A stretch of 64,000 bases of DNA from Aspergillus flavus. Lineage: Eukaryota; Ascomycota; Eurotiomycetes; Eurotiales; Aspergillaceae. This document shows positions 47,462 through 58,910 of the stretch, piece by piece. Location of the stretch: positions 2,728,001-2,792,000 of the forward strand of contig NC_092404.1 of assembly GCF_009017415.1 (NCBI RefSeq), read 5' to 3'. Every line of letters begins with the position of its first letter. The stretch's first letter is position 1. The notes under the pieces are model-generated. The model was not told where the DNA came from and ran no database searches. It was given only the letters and a program-made list of their open reading frames with translations. The translations under genes and the position numbers were made by a program.

Positions 47462-48038
47462 CTGCATATGCCATTGAAACTGGCTTGGATTGGTTTTCAA
47501 TCAATCAGCTGAGCTAACAACTGGCTGACCTTAAAAACGATAGCGTCTACCCGTTTGTAAATCAGCAGATCGCATCTTAGATACATTTCAGCTTCTACTA
47601 GACCCGAGACCTTAGAATGACTACGAAAGTAGAAGTTTACGTAGGTTGTAACCTAGTGTATTTAGATTCATCTCCGTCATTGAACTAGCTTACCGGGGCC
47701 TGCATCAGGCTACCCTTCCATAGTATTTTGCGTGCTCTCTGCCTCCACACGACTAGACGGGTGTAATGCAACGAATAATCGCTAAGGATGTGGCTTGATA
47801 CGACCCCAGCGACCACGCACTGACGGACCAAGACGCAGCTTCATACCATACATCCATAACTCGGAGTAGACCCTTTTTTTCTTTATTGAAACGTGAAAAT
47901 TTGGGCATTTGCATTTCGGAAGGTTCGGAGCTTTTTTAAGGACAAAGGTAAATTGAGAAAAGGGGCGCCACGCCATGCCACAGTACACTAATCCCCGACT
48001 TGAAAATAGACCCGATCATCATTAACTGTGAATCACAT
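47462..48038. other. Convergent spacer, CENP-O-like / eL13
   Basis: About 580 bp holding the 3' ends of both genes. No other feature recognised. Confidence 0.4.
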
Positions 48039-49145
48039 TTATTTCTTGGCGGCGGACTCCTCCTCGGCCTTAGCCCTAGCACGCTTCTCCCGGATACCCT
48101 TGTGGCGGGCTTCACTGCGGGCCTCGCGCAAACGGCGGTAGGCAGCCTCCTCACCCTTGGGCAGGTCATCACGCTTGATCTCAGTGACAGCCTCCTCAGC
48201 AGTGAGGTTCTTGATGGGAAGGGTAGCATTGGCGCGAGTGGCATAACCCTCAGTCTTGCCCTCAGCGGCGAAGGCAGCCTTGGCAGCGCTGACCTCTTCA
48301 GCAGAAGAGTCAAGCTTCTTGAACTGACCACTCTTGCGGGGGAAGAGGATCAAGCGGGCCTTGTAGTCCTTGAGACGATCAACATTGGCGACCAGCGACT
48401 CCTTGGAGTAGTTGACACGGCGGTGGTCAACGGCGATACCGATGGTAGAAGCGAGCTTCTTGGGGATTCCGGCTTCCTATATGGTTTTGAAGCAAGTCCC
48501 ATGTAAGCTTCATCTGACTTTGAAACCCAGCGAGTGGCACAGCACCATCACCAGGGCCCGGCTCTATATCCAGCAAAGGAGAAAAATTTACCTTCAGCTC
48601 AGCGAGAGTGAATCCACGACCGGCACGGACACGGCGGTTGTACTTGACAGTAGGGCAACGCACAACGGGACGCAGCTTGTCAACCGGACGAGGGGCAACA
48701 GCGGCGGCCTTCGCAAGACGGGCCTCACGACGGCGGTGCTTGCGGCCAGGCTACAAAACCGTAAATTGTTAGACAACCATGGATCATCCCCCAGACGACC
48801 AGAACATGTCGTTCAAAATATGATTCGGGAAAGTATAGTTTCGATTTCGTACCTGGTCGAAGTGCACGCGCACACGACGCTGCCAGTCCTTGCGGAAGTC
48901 TATAACGAACTCGTCAGTTCGTTGTCCCATCGAACAAAAAATTCCATCCCATCTCAGAGAATGCCGAAAACTCGTTCACTTCAGGTCCACTCACGCTGGT
49001 TGAGAATCTGGTTGTTGTGCTTGATCGCCTATACCACCAAAATTCATCAGTAACTTGCCCTCACCCACGAAAAGAGCGAACTCGATATCATTTTGTTGAA
49101 TCGCAGAAAGACTAAAGACAGCGAGGGGTCATATAAACGCACCAT
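48039..49145 (-). CDS. RPL13: 60S ribosomal protein eL13
   Basis: Five exons: 49143-49145, 48995-49028, 48853-48899, 48592-48750 and 48039-48476, giving 226 residues, normal for eL13. The first exon is only the start codon ATG, followed by GTGCGT; then [43 protein letters not shown]|...[26 protein letters not shown]. Downstream blocks ([15 protein letters not shown], Lys/Glu-rich tail ending EEESAAKK) are standard. The four introns are long for this window (114, 95, 102 and 115 nt), as is usual for ribosomal protein genes. Third-position C/G bias fits high expression. It acts in the large subunit, cytosolic ribosome. Confidence 0.96.
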
Positions 49146-50076
49146 TGTGACGGACGGTGATCAAGGCCGAGATTGTCGTCGTCGTGGGTGGTTGCTGGTC
49201 GGATCTCAGAACGACTCTTCAATAATGGGTGGAACTTTTTTTGGTGTGGCCAACCGCGCAGAGCCGCGCCGGTCTCGCTTAGCGAGAAGCCCTACCCTGG
49301 TTACCAAATCTGGAAAGGGTCCCAAACCAGGCTTGTCACTTGATAACTCACTTCACCATTACTAGTAGCACTCAAGTTGTATCTGAATTTGCACAGAACT
49401 TGTAAGTAGTTACCTAAATGAATATCTGTCCACGTAAGTCCTTTGGCTTTCACGAGATGCCAAGATCCTCTTTAAACATGTAATCTTGTCAATCTTCGTG
49501 AATGAACGAACATTTACAGTTCCCGTTAGATGCTTACTAAGACAGTATCTGGGTCATTTTGTTAAGTAGTACTCATATTCGCTTTCCATCTACCAGGAAA
49601 GGACTGAAAAACACAAAAAAAAAAAAAGGATTTGACGAGCAAGGGAGGGATGTCGGATGAATTTATTCTTCTAGTTGTTTCGTATCGAGAATGCTATTGA
49701 TTGGGGGTAGAACTAAATCTTATCTATCGCTAGGTAGCTAGCTCGAGATTTTCTGAAAGCCTACTAATTAATAAGAATCATAGAATCGATCTGGACTTCA
49801 ACATTTTGAAGATTTGACAATGAAATAGAAGAGAATTAAAAAGGAAGACAAAAGGGCGCCTAGTAACACCGATCCATCATTTACATGTCATCATTCGTAA
49901 CCGTCCCTGGACAGGGGGGCAAACAGGACATAAAAGAACGTCTAGATAATGGAAGGATGTCTCAAACCAAGAAGATCTGCAATCCGCCCTACTTAGTAGG
50001 CAGGGAGACCGCAACTTGCCAAATTATGTGCAATCAGGAAATACAGCCAGATGCACATATAGCCTGTTGGTAGACT
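49146..50076. promoter_or_regulatory. eL13 5' flank
   Basis: This 930-bp stretch between the eL13 start and the next gene's stop must hold the eL13 promoter. A CG-rich patch at about 49245-49290 (CCGCGCAGAGCCGCGCC) stands out against AT-rich surroundings. No known ribosomal-protein box was identified by eye. Confidence 0.35.
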
Positions 50077-51516
50077 TTAGGAACGGCTGTTATTGTTCCA
50101 TGTGTCAATACCGAGACCCACTCGTTCCTCCGCTTTCGATTTCTTCGAGGTCACACTATCAAAACTCGCCTTGCGTTTGAGACTGCTGGAGGGACGCTCG
50201 ACTCCTGCTTTTCTAATCTGACCAAAGAGTGTTGTTTGAAGTAAAGTGCTCGATTTAGGGGCGTTTGCCACTCTCGTAACATTCTGATGGTCTGAACGAC
50301 TATGGCGAAACATATTTGTTGTCACTAAATCAGCGTGAGAAGGACCGTCGTCTTCACTTTCGGCCTCCTCGGTGTCGGATGCTGATATAGTGCTGTCTCT
50401 ATCCCGACGCTGGGGTTGAGAATCTTTGTTTAGAGTGAAGTATTGACTTTCTTGTTGAGCTATCCGAGACCGAGACGGCGTCATAGGAAGAGAAGGCAGT
50501 GTATGTGCACTACGCACATGGTGATTGCCAAACTGTTGCTGTGCGCCATTCTGATTTGATGTGGACATCGCACTTGGAGACTCTCTGTTCAGAACACGGT
50601 CCGCCGCCAGAAGAGCAGCGAAAGGATTATGGTTTTCATCGCTGGCCATATGGTGGCTATTATCGGCAAAGTGAGGAACAGACTTTCTATGGGGAGTCTG
50701 GATCTCGGTTTGTGGACTGGGAGATAATGAACCATGCTCAATCATCAAGGAAAGATGTTTTCTGTTATCTCTGATACGGCCTTTCAACAAAGAATTCTCT
50801 TCCCCGAGTCGATCGGACTTCACTTTCTCCTGGTCGATAAGTTTCTTCGCTCGGCGAAGCCGCCGGTCAAGTGTAGCATTGACCCTCTCCAGTTCTTGAT
50901 TACGTTTGTGAGCAAGTTCTAATTCCACATTGGCAATTTTTTGTGGCGGCTTATTTTCTGAATGACGACGGCGATATTCAGAGCTCTGGATAATCTCGAC
51001 TTCTCTTCTAGCCAATTTATGCTCAACCTCGGCACGCTTAATGGCCTCGTTGCTTGTGAATGATAGTAGACTATTCTGCAACTTGAAGTGCAGCGCTGAC
51101 ATACGAGCCTCTTGAGCTACGCTTAGTAGCTCTTTGGCGATCGCACGAAGTTTGGATTCGTCAGCAGTATCAATTTCCTCAGTAGTGGGGAGGTTCTCGG
51201 AAGCTCCATAAGCGACACATAGCGTCTTCTCGATATCAGGCGGAGATGCAAGGTATGAATTAGATCGGGACCTTGATTGTCGAAGAGGGGCTCCAGTGAT
51301 CTGCGACGATGGGGGAGGAGTCATATCTGATGATGATAGTGACGGAGGGGAAAAGAACTTTCCTCTCTCAGAACGCGAGGTGTGGCTTTCGGCTCTTACA
51401 CTTATATCTGGAGAAGCAGAGAGACTTGTACGCCGAGTGGGACTAACTGGACCAGAGATCTCTGCCGGAGGCGCTAGAGAACACTGTGAGAGCTGGAGTT
51501 CGGGGTCTCGTGGCAT
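50077..51516 (-). CDS. Coiled-coil protein of unknown function
   Basis: A single open frame; the chosen start MPRDPELQLSQCSLAPPAE gives 479 residues. The frame continues 53 codons further upstream (to 51675), but that part has no conserved look. Layout: Ser/Pro-rich N-terminal part (SPTRRTSLSASPDISVRA), a helical region with heptads from about residue 115 to 270 (EELLSVAQEARMSALHFKLQ; LERVNATLDRRLRRAKKLIDQEK), then a disordered tail ending in a basic, possibly nuclear stretch (SSLKRKASFDSVTSKKSKAEE). I do not recognise the family. A nuclear or spindle/septum scaffold role is only a guess from composition. Confidence 0.75.
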   Translation of the reverse strand: MPRDPELQLSQCSLAPPAEISGPVSPTRRTSLSASPDISVRAESHTSRSERGKFFSPPSLSSSDMTPPPSSQITGAPLRQSRSRSNSYLASPPDIEKTLCVAYGASENLPTTEEIDTADESKLRAIAKELLSVAQEARMSALHFKLQNSLLSFTSNEAIKRAEVEHKLARREVEIIQSSEYRRRHSENKPPQKIANVELELAHKRNQELERVNATLDRRLRRAKKLIDQEKVKSDRLGEENSLLKGRIRDNRKHLSLMIEHGSLSPSPQTEIQTPHRKSVPHFADNSHHMASDENHNPFAALLAADRVLNRESPSAMSTSNQNGAQQQFGNHHVRSAHTLPSLPMTPSRSRIAQQESQYFTLNKDSQPQRRDRDSTISASDTEEAESEDDGPSHADLVTTNMFRHSRSDHQNVTRVANAPKSSTLLQTTLFGQIRKAGVERPSSSLKRKASFDSVTSKKSKAEERVGLGIDTWNNNSRS

Positions 51517-53725
51517 GATAGGAATAACGATAAGAGAAGTCAAGTAAAACCGTCGGGATATATCCTCGCACTGCTTCTTGATTAGCAATGACTGGGTTGA
51601 GAAAGTGCACGGAATCCCTGTAGGGCGGTCAAGCGCATACCGGGAATGAGGTAGGGTATTCCGTGTATACGTCAATCAAACCGATTGAGGGAATACTTGT
51701 TTTCAGCTCGGCTGATACAGGCCTTGTAAACAATAGTAGAAGCTAAAGTTTTCGGGAAATCAAGTGCACTTGGGTATGGATGTGTTTGTCGCACAGACAC
51801 TATGCGACTCGCACCTGGCTCGGTCCGCTTATCAGCGATAGGGCTGTGCAGTGACGTCCAAGTCAAGGAGGATACAAATGGATTATTTGAGAAAGGCGCC
51901 CTGTTTGTAAGAACAACAATGCAAGGTTTGAGAGTCCCCGTACCAATATGACAGGAGTAAGGAGCAAGACAGAATGTGAATAAAGCAACGGGTAGATGTG
52001 ATGCAAGGAGCAAGGAGCACCGTGGAGGGTTTGATGCCTTAAGGATGTTGCAAGCGGCGGGTGTTTCGCACATCGGGAGGCTGGGAAGTCGCTTGCGATG
52101 GCTCTGCTCCAACCAATTATTCTCGATGTTCAGCATCCACGTGAGCCCAGCCGCGCGCTAGAATTTACCATTCCAGATAAAGTTAGCGTGGAGATCATGC
52201 ACTCCAGGCAAGTAAACAGAAGTTGTACCCCATGGGTCCAGAAGGTTGTAACTGAGGCAACGGGCTGCGGATGGACCATCAACAGTGACTTGGGTCTGGA
52301 CTACTACGGAGTACTTTGCGATTCAAGGATGTATAAGTTACTGTATGCAAACAGACGGCCCGTGTCTGAATTTTCAAGATATCGCCAAAACCCCATCAAC
52401 TCACGAATCAACACACGGTTAATACTATTTCACTGTATATCTAGTGACCTATGCCCTTCCCACTCGTTATGGATTTACATGAGTTTATACAGAGATTATT
52501 CTTGAAAATACTACAGGCTATTTCGCCCGGAAACAATATAACAAGAATGCTCTTAGCATCTCAGATGAGCGTTTGTCTGAACAACAAAAAGGAAGCGAGA
52601 AACTTTTCCCTGCTCTTCCTTCCCCTTCCCCTTTTCTTATCCCCGCCCTTCCTCTTTTGTCTATTATTTTTCTCCTTGAAGGGCCTTAATAACTATGAAC
52701 AAGGTAATCTTAACAACGGCTCACTCGTGCGAAGACCAATCAATTCATGGCGGGCCCGGTGCTTGTCTGAGGAAGGATATCAGATTGTGAGTTGATATGC
52801 ATGAAAACGCAGTGCTCACAGAATAAGAAATTACACTTGCTGTCAGTCAACCGTATCGCGGAGTAGTGAGACATCAGGCCCGCCATTGTAATAGTCGCAG
52901 AATGGGACAGTCTTTCTGTGGAGGTTGACATTCGTCCGTCTGTGTGGCAGTGGTACAGAGCACTTCGTACACAGTATATACGGAGTAGTCGTCATGATTT
53001 AAGGGCTGTCTTTGGCTCGGCTGTACCTTACTCCATAGATTTTGTTTGACAGAAGCCTAATATAGACGCAGCCAGTTAGAGAACACGATATCCTGTGTGA
53101 AGCCCACTTTCTACAATGTACTCCGTACGCAACCGTAAGAATGCTCTGTGCGCTGAGTCTGTGAGTACACTGTAAAACAAACAGCAGCAGTGGTTTGTTT
53201 TCGCTCCGTAAAGGCATGCAAATATCTTGCCTCAAGTGCACCTATGGTACTCATGTAAACTTGGTCCATAGTCACTAGCTCGGGTCCTGTTTCAGAAAGA
53301 GGACCCTAGCGGCTTGATTCTGTTCATCCGCCGGCGGGATGCCGAAGGAGAAATCTCACCAATCACATGGCTTTGGCTAGTTTATATGGATCGTGGCCCC
53401 AGGCACCAACTACTTCGTAAACAATGGTTATAATTTAAATCATATAATCTATCATATAATTAATAGGAGTTACCCTGAAAAAGACACGTTGCGCTGAGTA
53501 TAACTTTGTGTTCTATCTACTTAAAGTTCTCACCTCATTACACCTACTACCATTTGTGTCAGCTGAGAATTTCTGCTGTCCTGTCTTTTTCTTCAAGTCT
53601 CCAAACCCACAAAAACTATCATGAGACTCCTTTTCCGCTCTTGAAACCATTACACCATCCAATAGCGGAAACGTGCTTCATGCTTATAGACAACCCGAAC
53701 CGACTACTGCGTATGTGATGTGAAC
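51517..53725. other. 2.2 kb spacer with repeated 9-mers
   Basis: No gene is convincing; overlapping short frames on both strands (51672-52505) lack family features. Exact TACGGAGTA/TACTCCGTA copies are at 52305-52313, 52979-52987 and 53119-53127. A pyrimidine-rich tract (52607-52680, TTCCCCTTCC type) is present. The last 200 bp form the LRR gene promoter. Confidence 0.5.
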
Positions 53726-56671
53726 ATGGATAAACAACAGAAATTATCGGCCCGACCGAGTGGAATTCCTCGATTAGCCTCCAGACTACCGCTCCCGACA
53801 TCTACCGCTTCAAAGTCGATCAAGCCCTCCCCATCTCGCGAAAAGCTACGGACAGATACTGGCGTCGATACAGCTAGACTTCGAAGACCTTCAGAGGAAC
53901 CATTATTCAAAAAGCCGCTCCCTAAATACTCGGTGCCAAAAAAGCCTCAGAATGGCCTGCCACAAAGGAGGGATGTCTCTCAGACTAGAATGAGCGATGG
54001 CGGAAAGTCGGAAACAGATAGTGTATTGTTTAGGCATGGGACTGATGTATCAGTTGATGATGCAGACACTCGAGGTCGTGCGCGGCCTTCACTGTCAGAA
54101 CGAACAATTGAGACATTGTCCCAAATCCCTCCTTCGCCGAGTTCTTCGAGGCATTCTAGTTTCTTTAATGGGACTAGCCCCATGCGCTCTCCATCCCGTC
54201 CACCTTCAGCGCTGTCAAGTTGCTCGAGGTCACCTTCCAGGTCATCGTCGTCGCGTCAACAAATCGGCGGTGACTTCTTTCGCCCATCGTCTGCAATGCG
54301 GCTCCCTTCAAGGTCACGCCAGTCACTGTATGTGGGCGGCACATCGGCCGAGCTAAACAGCGTGACGAGTTCGGATAGTGCTTCAAAATTGAAGCTGCCT
54401 ACTTCAAGGACAAGTACTTTTAGAGATACGAAGCATACCCTGTCAACTCTCCGTGGAAGCTCAGGTACAGCCGTTATACAGATTCCTGATACGAATATTA
54501 CGCAGGAAGGACTTCACGTGAAGAAAACGAGAAAGACACCGACAAAAACACACCAGAATTCAAGGGCGCCTACAAAAATGCCAAAATCACCTTCCACTAA
54601 GGCCACGACCCTTGACTTGACGCTTGAGCAGCAATCTGAGATGGAAACCAGAAGAACTTCAAGGTCATCGAGCGCACTAAGGGAAAGCATCGCAAAAGCA
54701 AAAGCTGCACGGAAAGCAGCGATGCAAAGCGTCGATAATTCCCAGTCCTCATCCTTGGATGAACTAAGTGTTGAAGACCCATTCAACCAGCGACCAAAGG
54801 ATTCGAACAAAGGGCTCCTTCGAAAACGTCTCGAAGCAGGTCGCACCTCAGGTCATTTAAATATTGCGGCCATGTCCTTGACAGCATTACCAGAGGAAGT
54901 CATGACTATGTATGATTTCGACCCTGACTCGGTCACAGAGTGGTATGAGAGTGTAGACATTGTCAAGTTCATTGCTGCAGATAACGAGTTCGTCGAACTT
55001 CCAGATTCCGCTTTCCCAGACACCGACCCAGAGGATCAAGATGCTGATGAGAGGGGAAACCAGTTTGGTGGGCTGGAAGTTCTCGACTTACACGGAAACC
55101 TATTGCGCTCACTGCCAATTGGTTTCAGGCGATTACAGCGTCTTCATACACTCAATCTTTCAAATAATAAGCTAAACTTGGAAGACATACAAATCATCAT
55201 GGAGATGGAGTCTGTAAAGGACCTCAAGCTAGCGAAGAATCACCTGCAGGGATCATTCCCTGCCGATATAAAGAATCTGAGCAACCTGGAAGTTCTTGAC
55301 CTCCATAGCAACTCTCTCACAGAGCTACCGAATGAAGTTGCGTACCTGACTTCCCTACGAGTTCTGAACGTGGGTGATAATCATCTGTCCACTTTGCCTT
55401 TCGAGGGCCTAAGCAAGCTTTCACTGAAAGAGCTCAGCGCTCCCAACAATCGTTTAAAGGATACTTTGTTACCCGCTTCTGTACAGGCGCTTATGACCTT
55501 ACAATATCTGAATGTAACTGGCAATTCCCTAACAAAGCTTTCTAACCACGACACATTGGAACTCCCCAATCTACACACTCTAGCAATCAGCATGAACCGC
55601 ATCCAGTGTTTGCCAGATGTTTCTTCTTGGCAGGCACTCCTGAGTTTGTCAGCGGAGAATAATAGCATAGCAGACCTACCACGAGGATTCACTGACTTGA
55701 AGGCCGTTCGAAACGTTGACTTGACGGGGAACAATATCTCAAAACTGGACGAAAGAATTGGGTTGATGGAAAGCCTTGTTATATTTCGAATCGCGAACAA
55801 CCCTCTTAGGGAGCGAAAATATCTGAATATGTCTCCTGAGGACTTAAAGCGCGAGCTCCGAAACCGGTGCGAGCCAGAGCCACAAGATACCGATGACGAA
55901 GAGGGCTCGGTCGCAACCCAATTTACGCTCGCACCTGAGGCCCCAGCTCAATCAGGCGTTTGGCAAGTCAAACCTGGGGGAGTCCTCGACAGATCGTACG
56001 CTGATCTTCAAGACCTGGATATGGATCATCTGGAACGTATAAACCCGCATGAGGTCAGATGTCTTTACCTGCAACATAATGAATTACGCTGTATCCCGGC
56101 ACCGACTCTCAGTATGCTCGCGCTTAATTTGACTGATCTTGATCTTTCACACAATCCACTGGATAGCACTTCGCTTTCTCCCACATCTCTTGATTTACCC
56201 AGTCTCCAAATCCTCAACTTGAGTGCCACCGGCTTAACCACTCTTGAGCCACTATTAGCCAGTCTTCAAGCCCCCTCGCTCACATTTCTAGATGTATCGA
56301 ATAACCGCATTTGTGGGTCTCTACCACCGGTCCGTCAAACTTATCCAAGCCTGATGACATTCCTCGCTGCCGATAACCAATTTGATAGCCTGGAATTTGA
56401 CGCCATCCAAGGCCTTCAGGTTCTGGATATAGGCAATAACAATATCAGTTTTCTACCTCCAAAGCTGGGCCTTCTAAGAGCCGAGGGTTGCAGTAAGAAC
56501 TGGGGCAATGGATCGGCGCTGAAGAGATTCGAGGTTGCGGGTAATAGCTTCCGCGTCCCTCGCTGGCAAATTATTGCCAAAGGAACAGATGCTATCCTCG
56601 AATGGTTGAAGGATCGGATACCTGCTGAAGATCTTTGTCAATGGGAGCCGGATGATGAATCGAGCATATAA
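53726..56671 (+). CDS. Large leucine-rich-repeat protein
   Basis: An unspliced frame of 981 residues. Residues 1-380 are disordered and Ser/Arg/Pro-rich with many phosphorylation-type SP/RxxS sites (SSCSRSPSRSSSSRQQIGG). From about 445 to 670 and again about 770 to 930 there are LRRs of the LxxLxLxxNxLxxLP type (LEVLDLHGNLLRSLPIGF; LEVLDLHSNSLTELPNEV; LQVLDIGNNNISFLPPKL), with a linker of acidic residues between. The layout recalls LRRC40-like and fungal LRR proteins linked to cell polarity or signalling, without a kinase, cyclase or phosphatase domain. No signal peptide or membrane segment is seen, so it should be cytosolic. Partner unknown. Confidence 0.9.
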   Translation: MDKQQKLSARPSGIPRLASRLPLPTSTASKSIKPSPSREKLRTDTGVDTARLRRPSEEPLFKKPLPKYSVPKKPQNGLPQRRDVSQTRMSDGGKSETDSVLFRHGTDVSVDDADTRGRARPSLSERTIETLSQIPPSPSSSRHSSFFNGTSPMRSPSRPPSALSSCSRSPSRSSSSRQQIGGDFFRPSSAMRLPSRSRQSLYVGGTSAELNSVTSSDSASKLKLPTSRTSTFRDTKHTLSTLRGSSGTAVIQIPDTNITQEGLHVKKTRKTPTKTHQNSRAPTKMPKSPSTKATTLDLTLEQQSEMETRRTSRSSSALRESIAKAKAARKAAMQSVDNSQSSSLDELSVEDPFNQRPKDSNKGLLRKRLEAGRTSGHLNIAAMSLTALPEEVMTMYDFDPDSVTEWYESVDIVKFIAADNEFVELPDSAFPDTDPEDQDADERGNQFGGLEVLDLHGNLLRSLPIGFRRLQRLHTLNLSNNKLNLEDIQIIMEMESVKDLKLAKNHLQGSFPADIKNLSNLEVLDLHSNSLTELPNEVAYLTSLRVLNVGDNHLSTLPFEGLSKLSLKELSAPNNRLKDTLLPASVQALMTLQYLNVTGNSLTKLSNHDTLELPNLHTLAISMNRIQCLPDVSSWQALLSLSAENNSIADLPRGFTDLKAVRNVDLTGNNISKLDERIGLMESLVIFRIANNPLRERKYLNMSPEDLKRELRNRCEPEPQDTDDEEGSVATQFTLAPEAPAQSGVWQVKPGGVLDRSYADLQDLDMDHLERINPHEVRCLYLQHNELRCIPAPTLSMLALNLTDLDLSHNPLDSTSLSPTSLDLPSLQILNLSATGLTTLEPLLASLQAPSLTFLDVSNNRICGSLPPVRQTYPSLMTFLAADNQFDSLEFDAIQGLQVLDIGNNNISFLPPKLGLLRAEGCSKNWGNGSALKRFEVAGNSFRVPRWQIIAKGTDAILEWLKDRIPAEDLCQWEPDDESSI

Positions 56672-56939
56672 AGCATATTGGGTACCAAGCAATAACCTAA
56701 TGATACTATCAATTCTGTCACCATCTTGATACTTGTGTACATAGGTTACTTTTTATCTTATTCCAGTGTGGACTTTTTTCCCCCAACGGTTGTTGCGCAA
56801 TAACAGAATAGTCAACTGTGGACACTTTTTTCGCTCGATACAAGAACAGCCTGAGATATCGAATCATTATAGACATAACCAGACAACTTAAACAATAGAT
56901 TACACCGTGCTTTGACTTTATAGACAATCATATGTTTAT
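56672..56939. other. Convergent spacer, LRR / GCIP-like
   Basis: A 268-bp stretch between two stop codons. Nothing else recognised. Confidence 0.4.
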
Positions 56940-58076
56940 TCACTGTAACTTCGCTTCCTTGATGTCATCAAGAGGTTTACTGACCTCATCAATCACTTTC
57001 AACCATGTCTTCGACCAGTTAGTAAATTTATCCTCGGCGTTTTGCTGACTGTCGGTCACATTCTGTTCAACCCAAGGCAGAACCACTAACTTGACCGCTA
57101 CAACAGCACAGTCCTTTGTTCTTTTCAAGTACCGAATAGACCGTTCTAGATCCCCTTCATAAAGTGCTCCCGCTACTTCGTCAACCTGCTCCGGAATGCG
57201 GTGGAGGTTCGTCATAAGGGATTCCAGCTGGTTAGCAAGGGAGGGCGAGAATTCGGGGACCTTCTTCAGGCGATTTGTGATGATTGCGGGGTAAATTTGG
57301 ACCACTGGTTTGAGCAACCGAATAGAAGTCCTTTTCAGTTCATAAAGCACAGCGGTATCTTCGCTGTCGCTGCTATCCTCAGATGATTCGCCCTCACTAT
57401 CTTTCCCAAGACTCTGTTTCCCATCGTCGCTCAGAAGTTCATCGAAGAACTCATCCCCTTCTTCATCAGGATTCCATTCGTCAATCTCTTCTACTGCATC
57501 TCGTACCAAATCTCTCCATTCTTCCACACGCCGTATTATAAACCCAACAACACCATTTGAAGCGAGGTCAATCAAGGCATCGCAAGCACCCCAAACCCGT
57601 CCTGTAGCTACCGTAACGAGGTCTTTCTCATTCTGCGACAGTTCGATTCCCTTCTTTTCCATGTGATCCTGTACTTCATCATTTCTCTCTGCGATTAACT
57701 GAACTTCTTTCACAAGCGATGACAGTTCGTTCAGCCCTGTCTTCGTTAGCGACAGAGCCTCGGCTTGAAATGCTTTGGTGTGATCGGTTGGTGTAATGAG
57801 TAGAGCCGCTGTCACAAACGACGGGAGTACTGATCCGTTCAAGTTGGAGAGGACGGAGCCGACGGCGGAGGACGTAAATGGAGAGGTGATGGCCAAGAGC
57901 GAAAGCTTAGTGACTTGTGACTTAAGGGCTGTCGACGATGCTGAAAGGAGGGGAAGTGCATCTCTGCCTGAGAGTTCTGTAGAGGCTGGGTTTCCAGAGG
58001 GCGACGACAAGGTCAAGTGGAATTGCTCCACGAGTGTAAGAGTAGTTGTAAGAGTGACGTGAAGCTTTGTTGACAT
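56940..58076 (-). CDS. GCIP / cyclin-D1-binding protein 1-like
   Basis: An unspliced frame of 378 residues, all helical. N-terminal LTLVEQFHLTLSSP and LSASSTALKSQVTKLSLLAI, VLPSFVTAAL, then VATGRVWGACDALIDLASNG and WRDLVRDAVEEIDEW match the GCIP (CCNDBP1/Grap2-cyclin-D-interacting) fold. An acidic loop (DSEGESSEDSSDSED) sits before the C-terminal helices (KRTSIRLLKPVVQIYPAIITNRLKK). Animal members bind cyclin D1 and HLH proteins; the fungal role is not known to me. Length and order fit the family, and no lesions are visible. Confidence 0.82.
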   Translation of the reverse strand: MSTKLHVTLTTTLTLVEQFHLTLSSPSGNPASTELSGRDALPLLSASSTALKSQVTKLSLLAITSPFTSSAVGSVLSNLNGSVLPSFVTAALLITPTDHTKAFQAEALSLTKTGLNELSSLVKEVQLIAERNDEVQDHMEKKGIELSQNEKDLVTVATGRVWGACDALIDLASNGVVGFIIRRVEEWRDLVRDAVEEIDEWNPDEEGDEFFDELLSDDGKQSLGKDSEGESSEDSSDSEDTAVLYELKRTSIRLLKPVVQIYPAIITNRLKKVPEFSPSLANQLESLMTNLHRIPEQVDEVAGALYEGDLERSIRYLKRTKDCAVVAVKLVVLPWVEQNVTDSQQNAEDKFTNWSKTWLKVIDEVSKPLDDIKEAKLQ

Positions 58077-58910
58077 TCTGGCGGGACAATGGGTGTTTGG
58101 TTTGGACTCGAGCAGCTCAAGACAAGTTGGGAGAAATTTCGATTAGGGAACTGCGGGGCCGTTTGTTAGGGCTCTGCGGGGTCACCTGCGGCTGACCTTG
58201 GTGGTGATGGAAAGCGTCTGTACAGTACATTTATACATAAGGCTTCGTTGGTCTGCACTTGTGCAATTTCTGTCAGTTATAACTCTATATGTGCTTGTAT
58301 TTCTGAATTCCATTCCAGCAAAAATAGTATGTGTGCCCTAACATGTGCATACAACCTTACTGATTGATACATTACCCTAGCTAGTGGATACTAGCAGGCA
58401 TATAGGAATAACAGACCCTCGCGAACTTTCCTAACCGCATGGTTTAACATCAACTATACGTCGAGCTTACCAACCGTCATATCCAGCAAAAGTTCATGAA
58501 GTGAGCTAAATCCTCGTACTGAGCAACCTTACAGAATCACCATGGGTGGTAGCTTCATGTTTATTATCTCCTAGTATATTCTTAAGGCACCTAGTAGTGA
58601 CAATTGAAGACTAATCTATGACCATTTCAAGGAATTCCATGTAAATGTCACAAGCATTGCAATAGTAAGTACATATGTATGTAGTATACTCAGGAAGCTT
58701 GAGCTGAGCCCTAAAGCTGAGCCCTATATTTCCTAATCTGTGAAGCTGACCGCTCGGCGTCCCCGGTCCCGTCGACGGACAGAATGTTGCGGATCGTTTC
58801 TATCTCCAACTTGTATTTCAACACCAGTAGGTTTTTCTTCGAACGTTTAGTGGTGCAATGCGGAGCTGAATACCTATTTATCTAGATAATTACGATTTCT
58901 GTCCCAAACC
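58077..58910. other. Divergent spacer, GCIP-like / ARP6
   Basis: 834 bp containing both promoters. No repeat or RNA gene recognised. Confidence 0.4.

Noticed and set aside
51672..52505. Frames of 135-154 codons on both strands
   Set aside because: Mutually overlapping, no recognisable motif, lie in a spacer with repeat 9-mers.
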